64,000 nucleotides of DNA from assembly GCA_041738135.1 (NCBI GenBank), contig JBGSQK010000074.1:35073-99072 (forward strand). Direction: 5' to 3'. This DNA is from JAGOMX01 sp041738135 (GTDB taxonomy: Bacteria > Pseudomonadota > Alphaproteobacteria > JAGOMX01). The notes under the pieces are model-generated. The model made no database searches, had not been told where the DNA came from, and saw only the letters and a program-made list of their open reading frames with translations. How positions within the stretch are numbered: the stretch's first letter is position 1; every line of letters begins with the position of its first letter. Shown here piece by piece: positions 52,447 to 60,460 of the stretch. Made by a program: the position numbers and the translations under genes.

Positions 52447-53733
52447 ATGACCATTAGTATTTCAACCCTTTCCAATGGGTTACGTGTAATCACCGATTCA
52501 AATGACCGAGTAGACAGTGCTGCCATCGGTGTCTGGATTAATGTGGGGTCTCGTTATGAGAATCCTGCGGTTAACGGTATCGCTCATTTCTTGGAGCATA
52601 TGGCTTTCAAGGGAACCGCAACTCGGTCGGCTCAACAAATAGCCGAGTCCATCGAGAATGTGGGCGGGTATTTAAATGCTTGCACCTCAAGGGAAACGAC
52701 AGCCTATTACGCTCGCGTGCTCAAGGAAGACGCGGAACTTGCGGTTGAGATATTAGCAGACATTATGCAAAACTCAGTTTTCGATTCGCAAGAGATGGAT
52801 CGCGAACGGGAAGTCATTTTACAAGAGATTAGCCAGTGCAATGATACGCCCGACGATATTATTTTCGATCATTTTCAAGAAACCGCTTATAAGGGGCAGG
52901 CTGTTGGCCGCTCCATATTGGGCCCGCAAGAGATTGTGCGGCGTATAAATCGTGATGACCTCAACACATTTGTGGCCGATAAGTATGTGGCATCGCGTAT
53001 GGTTTTGGCAGCAACGGGTAACATTGACCACGATGCAATCGTTGCGATGGCTGAGGAAAAGTTCAAGCATCTGAAGCGTGACAACATTGTGACGTTCGAG
53101 AAGGCGCTGTATACGGGCGGCGAATTTGTGGAAAGCCGTGATTTGGAACAACTCCATATGTTGTTGGGGTTTGAAGGCGTGGCTTTGGATGATCCCCAGT
53201 ATTATACAGTCTCGGTCCTGGCCACTTTAATGGGTGGCGGTATGTCATCAAGGCTCTTTCAAGAGGTGCGTGAGAAACGCGGACTTGCCTACACTATCTA
53301 TGCTTTCAAATCCTGTTTTTCGGATTCTGGCATATTTGGAATTTATGCGGGAACCGCTCCAGAACAGGCCGTGGAGTTGATGGATGTGATCTCCAATGAA
53401 ATTCGGAATGTGGGTAGTCATCTGCAAGATGACATGATTAACCGAGCACGGGCACAACTAAAAGCCAGCTTGCTCATGAGCCTGGAAAATGTCTCCACCC
53501 GTTGTGAACAATTGGCACAACATATGTTGTTTTTCGGGCGTCCCATATCAAGGGCAGAAATCATTGATCGTGTGGAAGCTGTGAATGCAGATGCGATTGT
53601 GCTGATGGCTGATAAAATCTTCTCTAGCAAGCCTACACTTGCGACGCTTGGTAATGTGAGCCATGTGCCTTCATTGGATTCCCTTGGTTTTGGATCTCAA
53701 CCTATTGCGTCAAAGGTTGTAAATGAAAAATAG
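52447..53733 (+). CDS. M16 family peptidase (mitochondrial processing peptidase-like)
   Basis: A 428-residue zinc peptidase. The inverted HxxEH motif is HFLEH (H47, E50, H51) and the third ligand E127 lies 76 residues on, in EVILQE; ALL of the family blocks, with GYLNACTSRE and GGGMSSRLFQEVREKRGLAY, are present. It is the bacterial relative of MPP beta and processes peptides. It overlaps the downstream GH3 gene by 11 bases. Confidence 0.93.
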   Translation: MTISISTLSNGLRVITDSNDRVDSAAIGVWINVGSRYENPAVNGIAHFLEHMAFKGTATRSAQQIAESIENVGGYLNACTSRETTAYYARVLKEDAELAVEILADIMQNSVFDSQEMDREREVILQEISQCNDTPDDIIFDHFQETAYKGQAVGRSILGPQEIVRRINRDDLNTFVADKYVASRMVLAATGNIDHDAIVAMAEEKFKHLKRDNIVTFEKALYTGGEFVESRDLEQLHMLLGFEGVALDDPQYYTVSVLATLMGGGMSSRLFQEVREKRGLAYTIYAFKSCFSDSGIFGIYAGTAPEQAVELMDVISNEIRNVGSHLQDDMINRARAQLKASLLMSLENVSTRCEQLAQHMLFFGRPISRAEIIDRVEAVNADAIVLMADKIFSSKPTLATLGNVSHVPSLDSLGFGSQPIASKVVNEK

Positions 53734-54808
53734 ATTTTTCTTTCTGATCACTTTGTTATCAATCTGCTCTGAACTAAAAGCCACAAAAGCCGAGGAAGCT
53801 ATGCAAGCAACTGCCCCACAAATACAAAAAGCACACCAGATTGCTGATAAACTCATTATTGGATTTCATGGAACTTCAGTTGAAGATCCTGACGTGCAGA
53901 GGCTATGTGGCCAGTTGAAAGCTGGTCTTGTGGGTGGCGTTATCCTTTTTGGCTACAATATTGTCTCCCCGGAGCAGACTAAAAAATTGATTGCAGATTT
54001 AAAGGCTGCAGCCGGACGTCATATCTGGGTGGCCGTGGATCAAGAAGGAGGTAAGGTTCAAAGACTGAACAGTCGCAATGGCTTTAAGGATTATCTTAGC
54101 CCGCAGAAGATCTCCAATACGCTCACACCTGCGCAAGCTTATGAGCACTACAAGTTGATGGCTAAGGAATTGGCGGATCTGGGGTTTAATCTCAATTTTG
54201 GCTGCGTTCTGGATTTGTATGCTCTTGGGGGCGCTAAAGATCCTGCATGTCCCATTATAGGCGGATTAGAGCGTAGCTTTGGCAGTGATCCAAAGGTTAT
54301 CGCGGAATATGCATCCGCCTTTGTTAAGGCCCACCGTGATTTCGGAGTCACTGCTTGCTTGAAGCACTATCCAGGGCATGGTTTAGCCCATTTTGACAGC
54401 CATGCGGGGCTGGTGGATATAACAGATACAAGACTTGAAGTCGAGCGTGAACCCTTTCGCTTAATGATCAAAGCAGGAATGGCGGACATGATCATGACGG
54501 CTCATTTGGTAGACCGAAATGCGGATAACAAAAATCCCATATCTCTGTCGCAAGCGGTTTTGCATAAATGGTTGCGCGAGGAGGATGGCTACAAAGGGCT
54601 TGTCATAACCGACGATCTGCACATGGGATCCATCGGCGATCATTACACGTTGGAGCAAGCCATTGTGAAGGCTCTGGAAGCCGGTGCCGATATAGTTATT
54701 ATCTCCAACAATAAAAATGCTGCCCCCAAAACTAAGAATTTTGTGGTCCGCCATGACCTGCCTGAGCTATTCCAAAGAGTTGTGCTAGAGGCCAAGTTGC
54801 CTCTTTAA
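53723..54808 (+). CDS. nagZ: beta-N-acetylhexosaminidase (GH3, NagZ-like), exported
   Basis: A 361-residue GH3 enzyme. DQEGGKVQRL, LKHYPGHGLAHFDSH (active-site His/Asp dyad) and ITDDLHMGSI (catalytic Asp pair) match NagZ, which removes GlcNAc from muropeptides. Unlike usual cytosolic NagZ, the N-terminus has a signal-like hydrophobic stretch (MKNRFFFLITLLSICSELKA) so the enzyme appears exported to the periplasm. Overlaps the M16 gene by 11 bases. Confidence 0.87.
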   Translation: MKNRFFFLITLLSICSELKATKAEEAMQATAPQIQKAHQIADKLIIGFHGTSVEDPDVQRLCGQLKAGLVGGVILFGYNIVSPEQTKKLIADLKAAAGRHIWVAVDQEGGKVQRLNSRNGFKDYLSPQKISNTLTPAQAYEHYKLMAKELADLGFNLNFGCVLDLYALGGAKDPACPIIGGLERSFGSDPKVIAEYASAFVKAHRDFGVTACLKHYPGHGLAHFDSHAGLVDITDTRLEVEREPFRLMIKAGMADMIMTAHLVDRNADNKNPISLSQAVLHKWLREEDGYKGLVITDDLHMGSIGDHYTLEQAIVKALEAGADIVIISNNKNAAPKTKNFVVRHDLPELFQRVVLEAKLPL

Positions 54809-54848
54809 TCAATCCCGCTGCGCGTTTGCTGAGCTATGCAAAATTAAG

Positions 54849-54918
54849 CATACCTGTTATTCCAAAAAACCATTGTCTTTCAAAAAATAGTTCCTATATA
54901 AATATCAGTAGTGATGGT
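54849..54918. repeat. direct repeat, copy 1 (70 bp)
   Basis: A 70-base block starting CATACCTGTTATTCC recurs at 55116-55185 with about 86% identity by eye (10 differences). The two copies flank an AT-rich stretch and a terminator upstream of the 55229 gene. Confidence 0.85.
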
Positions 54919-55062
54919 GTTGCGATTGTTTCTTAATATGATTTAAGTTGTTTTAATGTTTATTATTTACTTGATGTGTATGTATTAATATTATTTATAT
55001 GTTATTGTTTATATGTTTTTTAACATTGTTAGGTGCGTATAAATAATTGTTGTTTATTGTTA

Positions 55063-55095
55063 CCCCCTGGTTTAATCAACCAGGGGGCTTTTGTT
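55063..55095 (+). terminator. Rho-independent terminator upstream of the 55229 gene
   Basis: CCCCCTGGTT (55063-55072) pairs perfectly with AACCAGGGGG (55078-55087) around TAATC, followed by CTTTTGTTT. It lies 255 bases after nagZ and 134 bases before the next start. It may end nagZ transcription or act as an attenuator; no leader ORF was recognised. Confidence 0.88.
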
Positions 55096-55115
55096 TCTTC
55101 GCAAGCAGAATTGGT

Positions 55116-55185
55116 CATACCAGTTATTCCTAAAAACCATTGTCTTTTGGAAAATAGTTCCTATATACAAGTATGTAGTGATGGT
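55116..55185. repeat. direct repeat, copy 2 (70 bp)
   Basis: Matches 54849-54918 at about 86% by eye. It sits directly upstream of the 55229 gene, so a promoter or leader may have been duplicated. Confidence 0.85.
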
Positions 55186-55228
55186 TATGAATTGTTACTG
55201 CATTATTTCAAACAGTAGGATTATTAAA

Positions 55229-56215
55229 ATGTTAAAATTTGTATCTTTTTTATTCATCAGTGTTATAGCTTCGCTTGATTTGGCTTATGCGAGTTCGTCT
55301 TCTGATGCGGAAGCATTGGAAGACAGCTTTCATGATGTGAAATATACCAATCGCGGCGCTGAGTTTTTGTTTCCGCAAAGGTTTACGGATGAGCAGGTTC
55401 AATGTTTATTTGATAAGCAGCCCCTTTTGATTCAAAATAGATTTAAGGATGCGGCTGACGAAGTCTTTGATTTACCCGTGGGTGCCTTATCGGCTGAGGA
55501 AAAATTCTATAGAGAAGTCATGCCCAACCGATTGCAACTGATCACGGGAACAGCAGCGCGTTATGCCAGCAAAATTCGTTTTGCCAATGCGGTAGAAGTG
55601 CATAATGGAGCTTTGCAAGGGCTTTACGAATATGTGAGCTCCTATGATTCGCTTTACAGCATGGCTGGTTATGGCGGTTGTTTGTCATTTCTAGTGCAAT
55701 TACGATTAGATCCTTCCTATGTGATCTATGGTATGGAAAATATTGAAGGCCGTTGCCGCGTATTTAATATGCGTGAGTCCATACTTGGAGATAAGGATTT
55801 CCTGTCTAGTGAACGTCAATTAAATATGGCCAACCGGATGTTACCAGTTACAAGTCTGCATTATCTAAAATCTCTGGACCGTAATTGGGTAAGGCAAACT
55901 AATGAGATTGGCCGATTAGCAGGTAATACCAAGGATTGGTTGTTATTGCTGCATGCTTTGCAAGGTAACAATGTGCATGGCATGGATGAGGTAAACCGCC
56001 AGCATATTGCTGATTCTCTATATGAGAAGTTCCTCACCGGTAAAGAGTATGCGGCTAATGAAATGAATCTTGCAAAGTACGAAGATTGCCTGATGAGCCT
56101 TCGACAAAGTATATTCGAAAAGTTAGGCATACGGGAAGACCAAATACCTACAGTTCCTGCAGATAAAATTGTAGACATGTGTGAAGGCAGAGTGTTCTTC
56201 GCTGTGGCGGAATGA
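55229..56215 (+). CDS. secreted protein of unknown function
   Basis: A 328-residue protein. ATG 55229 (after AGGA) starts a signal peptide (MLKFVSFLFISVIASLDLAYA). The longer frame from 55091 would begin within the preceding terminator, so it is rejected. The mature part is helical and acidic, with scattered Cys. I recognise no domain. A 16-bp palindrome follows the stop. Confidence 0.7.
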   Translation: MLKFVSFLFISVIASLDLAYASSSSDAEALEDSFHDVKYTNRGAEFLFPQRFTDEQVQCLFDKQPLLIQNRFKDAADEVFDLPVGALSAEEKFYREVMPNRLQLITGTAARYASKIRFANAVEVHNGALQGLYEYVSSYDSLYSMAGYGGCLSFLVQLRLDPSYVIYGMENIEGRCRVFNMRESILGDKDFLSSERQLNMANRMLPVTSLHYLKSLDRNWVRQTNEIGRLAGNTKDWLLLLHALQGNNVHGMDEVNRQHIADSLYEKFLTGKEYAANEMNLAKYEDCLMSLRQSIFEKLGIREDQIPTVPADKIVDMCEGRVFFAVAE

Positions 56216-56228
56216 GGGATTGATTTAT

Positions 56229-56265
56229 CCATGAAAATCGGGAATCTGGTTCCCGATTTTCATGG
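56229..56265. terminator. palindrome after the 55229 gene
   Basis: CCATGAAAATCGGGAA (56229-56244) pairs perfectly with TTCCCGATTTTCATGG (56250-56265). The T run is inside the stem and no T tail follows, so termination is likely but not typical. Confidence 0.65.
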
Positions 56266-56351
56266 AGAAACTCGCTCGTTTATCTACGGTTCTCAACTCT
56301 GCCCATTTCCCCATTGATTTTCTGCTTCATTCGTGGCACTAGTAGCGCAGG

Positions 56352-57554
56352 ATGGCAATAAACGGGATAGGTTTCGAACTGGTATTCTTTGCAACTTCGC
56401 TAATGGTTGTTATTAGTGTGGTAATTGCGCTCGGCTTGATTACGCCGTCGAATCATACTTTCCTCAAATCTTTTTCTGCTCGTAATCTCACTTCCATTTC
56501 AATAGTCGTATTGCTTTCAAGCATTCTGCCGCAGTTTTATTTTCTTTATAACGAAAAGGAATCATTTGTTCGTTGGGGATGGGTTTTTCTTATCTCGGTA
56601 GGTCTGTCGGTTATTTTGTGGATAATTTATAACCGCACCCATTTCAGAACGAGACGGCGGGTGGTGGAGAACATCGTCCGTGGTTTTCTGTTGTTTGCAG
56701 CTGTATTGGCTGTGTTCATAACCTTTGCCATTGCTTTTTCTCTGATTTATGAAGCCGTAAAATTCTTTCAATTTGTACCTATCATGGATTTTCTGGTAGG
56801 AACCCGTTGGAGTCCTAGTGCTGTGGGCGACAATGGTCTTGGGCATTTTGGGGCGGTGCCGCTTTTTGCGGGTACTTTCTTGATAACGGGAATAGCCATG
56901 TTAATTGCCATTCCGGCGGGATTGATGTCAGCCATTTACCTGTCGTGCTATGCCAATAATCGTACTCGAGATGTGGTGAAGCCATTGTTGGAATTGCTGG
57001 CGGGCATACCTACAGTTGTATATGGTTTTTTCGCATTGGTGGCCATATCGCCATTGTTACAGACCTTGGGGCAATCCGTTGGTTTGCCTATAGCTGCTGA
57101 AAGTGCTTTGGGGGTGGGCATTGTCATGGGGTTTATGATCATTCCCTATGTTGCATCTTTGTCCGACGATATGGTTTCTTCTGTGCCGAAAGTCTTGAAG
57201 GAGGGGTCTTTGGCTTTGGGGGCAACTTATTCGGAAACTATAAAGCAAGTTATTGTTCCGGCTGCCTTTCCGGGGATCATGGCGTCGTTTTTATTGGCCA
57301 TGTCTCGGGCTGTGGGTGAAACTATGATTGTAGTGATGGCTGCGGGGTATTCGGCTCGTATGACGTTTAATCCTTTGGAGGCGGTGACTACGGTGACTGT
57401 TCAGATTGTTAGCCTGCTCACGGGGGATCAGGAATTTTCCAGTCCCAAAACATTGGCGGCGTTTGCTTTGGGTCTAATGCTTTTGTTGATTACGCTCACA
57501 TTGAATATGATCGCCATGCGGATTGTCAGGCATTATCGGGAAAAATATGACTAA
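56352..57554 (+). CDS. pstC: phosphate ABC transporter permease PstC
   Basis: A 400-residue inner-membrane permease. An N-terminal extension with three to four extra hydrophobic segments (as in alphaproteobacteria) precedes the permease domain with FGAVPLFAGTFLITG and the EAA-like loop SVPKVLKEGSLALGATYSET. It pairs with PstA. The last eight bases overlap pstA (ATGACTAA). Confidence 0.93.
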   Translation: MAINGIGFELVFFATSLMVVISVVIALGLITPSNHTFLKSFSARNLTSISIVVLLSSILPQFYFLYNEKESFVRWGWVFLISVGLSVILWIIYNRTHFRTRRRVVENIVRGFLLFAAVLAVFITFAIAFSLIYEAVKFFQFVPIMDFLVGTRWSPSAVGDNGLGHFGAVPLFAGTFLITGIAMLIAIPAGLMSAIYLSCYANNRTRDVVKPLLELLAGIPTVVYGFFALVAISPLLQTLGQSVGLPIAAESALGVGIVMGFMIIPYVASLSDDMVSSVPKVLKEGSLALGATYSETIKQVIVPAAFPGIMASFLLAMSRAVGETMIVVMAAGYSARMTFNPLEAVTTVTVQIVSLLTGDQEFSSPKTLAAFALGLMLLLITLTLNMIAMRIVRHYREKYD

Positions 57555-58797
57555 GCAATTACAACTGCTCAGAAAACGGAATAGAAGCGAGACTAGGTTT
57601 CGGTTATACGGTTTATGGACCATAGTGGTGGTGCTGACGTTACTTGGGCTGATGCTGGTGAGTATTGGTATCCGCGGGTCTTCTGTGTTTCAAAAGGCTT
57701 TTTTCCATGTGGAAATTGAATTTGCGCAGAAAGATATTCCTTATGATCCGCTGCATCCGCAGGAATCGTTGAGGAAGGTGAATTTCAGGGAGTTGATTTA
57801 TAACTCCATTCAGCATCCGGATACACTTCAGCGAAATCATATACAACAGCTCATTAGTCCTGGGGCTGAGATTATGCTTTATAATCGGGTCTTGAAAAAA
57901 CCGGACATGATTGGTGGCAAGTATTTCGTCTGGATCCAGGCTTCCGATGATGTGGACTATTTCTTGAAGCATCCGGAGATAAAAAATAAACCTGCTTTGG
58001 AGAGGCGTCTTTCAGATGCGCAGATGGACTATTTGTCAGAGCAAGCTGCAATAGGTACTTTGAAGCGTAAGTTTAACTGGCAATTTTTTACCAATGGCGA
58101 TTCGCGTTCGCCCGAGCTGGCAGGTATTAAGGCGGCTTTGGTGGGCTCGTTTTTTACCATATTAGTAACGCTCATGTTGGCGTTCCCACTGGGAATAGCT
58201 GCTGCTGTATATATAGAAGAATTCGCCCCGCGTAATCGGTTTGTACGGTTTATTGAGCTCAACATTAACAACCTGGCATCGGTACCATCCATTGTATTCG
58301 GTTTGTTGGGGCTGATGGTTTTTATCAACGTGATGGGCATGCCGCGATCGTCTTCTATTGTGGGTGGTTTGACCTTGGCTATGATGATTATGCCAACCAT
58401 ATTTATTGCTACTCGTTCCGCTTTGCATACGGTTCCTAAAACCATATCGAGAGCCGCTGAAGCCCTGGGTGCCTCACGGGTGCAAGTGGTATTCCATCAC
58501 AAGGTCCCTTTGGCTCTGCCGGGTATATTGACAGGAACTATCCTGGGTGTGGCCCGTGCCTTAGGCGAATCGGCTGCATTGCTGATGATCGGCATGGTCG
58601 CGTTTGTAGTGGATGCACCTACTTCGCCAAGGGATCCTGCAACTGTTCTGCCGGTGCAGATCTTTAACTGGGCTCGTAATCCGGAACAAGGTTTTGAAGA
58701 TCACACAGCGGCAGCCATTATGGTTTTGTTGCTGTTTTTGATGGTCATGAATGTGGGGGCCATTTATATACGCAAAAAATTCGAACATCGTTGGTAG
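57547..58797 (+). CDS. pstA: phosphate ABC transporter permease PstA
   Basis: A 416-residue permease with an N-terminal extension and periplasmic-loop region (about 30-190), then the conserved permease core (SRAAEALGASRVQVVFHHKVPLALP, GVARALGESAALLMIGM). ATG 57547 overlaps pstC by 8 bases. Confidence 0.94.
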   Translation: MTKQLQLLRKRNRSETRFRLYGLWTIVVVLTLLGLMLVSIGIRGSSVFQKAFFHVEIEFAQKDIPYDPLHPQESLRKVNFRELIYNSIQHPDTLQRNHIQQLISPGAEIMLYNRVLKKPDMIGGKYFVWIQASDDVDYFLKHPEIKNKPALERRLSDAQMDYLSEQAAIGTLKRKFNWQFFTNGDSRSPELAGIKAALVGSFFTILVTLMLAFPLGIAAAVYIEEFAPRNRFVRFIELNINNLASVPSIVFGLLGLMVFINVMGMPRSSSIVGGLTLAMMIMPTIFIATRSALHTVPKTISRAAEALGASRVQVVFHHKVPLALPGILTGTILGVARALGESAALLMIGMVAFVVDAPTSPRDPATVLPVQIFNWARNPEQGFEDHTAAAIMVLLLFLMVMNVGAIYIRKKFEHRW

Positions 58798-58806
58798 GGA
58801 TATGTA

Positions 58807-59571
58807 ATGACATCGCAATCGAAAATTCAAATCAAAGATCTCAACCTTTTCTACGCGGACAAACAGGCGCTGTTTGATATTAATGTGGAGGTCATGGAAA
58901 AACAGGTTCTCGCTTTGATCGGTCCATCGGGATGCGGTAAGAGCAGTTTTCTTCGCTGCATTAATCGCATGAACGACAGCGTTGAGGGTATTCGTATTCA
59001 CGGCAAGGTGTTGATCGATAAAAAAGATATCTACGACAAATCTATCGATGTGGTTTCCTTACGGACGCGCGTAGGTATGGTGTTTCAAAAGCCCAATCCT
59101 TTTCCCAAATCCATTTATGATAACGTGGCCTACGGGCCGCGGATCCACCATTTGTTTGAGACCAAAGCTGAGCTAGATTACGTGGTGGAAAAAAGTTTGA
59201 GGCGTGCCGGTTTATGGGAAGAAGTGAAAGATAGGTTGGAACACCCTGGTACAGGGCTTTCCGGGGGGCAGCAACAGCGTCTTTGTATCGCCCGGGCTAT
59301 CGCGGTGAACCCAGAAATCATCCTTATGGATGAGCCTTGCTCAGCTTTGGATCCCATCGCTACAGCTAAAGTCGAGGAATTGATCGATGAGCTGCGCGAA
59401 AAGTACACAATCATCATCGTTACCCACAACTTGCAACAAGCGGCTCGTGTTTCCCAGCAAACGGCATTTTTCCATTTGGGCCGGTTAGTGGAAGCTGGCG
59501 AGACTGGGGAAATATTCACCAATCCACAGGACGGTCGTACACAAGGTTATATCACAGGAAGGTTTGGTTAA
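58807..59571 (+). CDS. pstB: phosphate ABC transporter ATP-binding protein PstB
   Basis: A 254-residue ATPase. Walker A GPSGCGKSSFLR, signature LSGGQQQRLCIARA, Walker B IILMDEPCSALDP and the H-loop THNLQQAARVSQQ are complete, and the RINRMND block marks PstB. It powers PstCA phosphate import. Confidence 0.97.
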   Translation: MTSQSKIQIKDLNLFYADKQALFDINVEVMEKQVLALIGPSGCGKSSFLRCINRMNDSVEGIRIHGKVLIDKKDIYDKSIDVVSLRTRVGMVFQKPNPFPKSIYDNVAYGPRIHHLFETKAELDYVVEKSLRRAGLWEEVKDRLEHPGTGLSGGQQQRLCIARAIAVNPEIILMDEPCSALDPIATAKVEELIDELREKYTIIIVTHNLQQAARVSQQTAFFHLGRLVEAGETGEIFTNPQDGRTQGYITGRFG

Positions 59572-59572
59572 A

Positions 59573-60283
59573 ATGACAGAATCATCACATATTGTTAAAT
59601 CGTTTGATCTGGATTTAGAGCATCTGAATTCGGAAATTACGAATATGGGAGAGCTGGTAATCCAGCAATTAGAAAATGCCCTGAAGGCGGTGGTATCCAA
59701 TGACTCGGCGTTGGCTCATCAAGTGATCGACAAAGATCCCGAGATTGATGAGATCGAGCATAGTATTGATACATTCGCCATTCGTACCATCGCCTTGCGC
59801 CAACCAGTGGCCAGCGATTTGCGTGCTGTAATATCGGCCTTGAAGGTTTCTAGCCATCTGGAGCGTATTGCTGATTATGCTACCAACATCGCTAAGCGTG
59901 CTTTGAGTCTGTCGGAGGTCAAGTATACACCTTCCATCGGTTCCGCTGTGCCTCGCCTCATGCGTTTGGCTCAGGACATGATTAAAGATGTGCTGCATGC
60001 TTATATCAATCGCGATGACACCAAAGCTAAAGAAGTGTGGGAGCGTGACGTAGAACTGGACGAAATGTACATGAGCTTCCTGCGTGAGTTGCTCACATAC
60101 ATGATGGAAGACCCGCGGAATATTAATGCTTGTACGCAGTTCCTTTTTATCGCTAAAAACATTGAAAGAATTGGAGATCACGCAACCAATATCGCAGAGT
60201 TGGTGCATTATTTGATCTCCGGACATGCATTCGATGAACCCAGACCCAAAGGGGAGGGGGAGCAGAAGGTGATTGTTACTTGA
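59573..60283 (+). CDS. phoU: phosphate signalling protein PhoU
   Basis: A 236-residue all-helical protein of two PhoU repeats (DxxxDxxE-type metal sites: DPEIDEIEHSID and DVELDEMYMSFL). ATG 59573 follows pstB after one base, and the TTG at 59564 is rejected. PhoU links PstSCAB to the PhoR/PhoB sensor. The four genes are an operon, but pstS and phoB/phoR are not here. Confidence 0.95.
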   Translation: MTESSHIVKSFDLDLEHLNSEITNMGELVIQQLENALKAVVSNDSALAHQVIDKDPEIDEIEHSIDTFAIRTIALRQPVASDLRAVISALKVSSHLERIADYATNIAKRALSLSEVKYTPSIGSAVPRLMRLAQDMIKDVLHAYINRDDTKAKEVWERDVELDEMYMSFLRELLTYMMEDPRNINACTQFLFIAKNIERIGDHATNIAELVHYLISGHAFDEPRPKGEGEQKVIVT

Positions 60284-60303
60284 GCAGTAAAGACTGCCCT
60301 TTT

Positions 60304-60411
60304 GTCATCCCCGCGGAGGCGGGGATACAGCACAAGAAGAGGTGCGAAGCGACTCATACTATTATAGCAGCAGCTGCGCCGCACATTTGCGCTGGATCCC
60401 CGCCGGATGAC
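60304..60411. repeat. palindromic repeat type B-like
   Basis: GTCATCCCCGCGG.. and ..GCCGGATGAC form the ends, with GCGCTGGATCCCCGC inside. The ends and GGATCC core link it to type A, while the CCCCGCGGAGGCGGGGA arm links it to type B. It lies between phoU and the hook-like gene. Confidence 0.7.
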
Positions 60412-60460
60412 AAACGGGGGCTGAATTATTTAATAAACTAAATCTGAAAGGAAAGTACCT

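Noticed and set aside
55091..55228. Longer start of the secreted gene at 55229
   Set aside because: It begins inside the terminator and direct repeat and destroys the signal peptide at the N-terminus.
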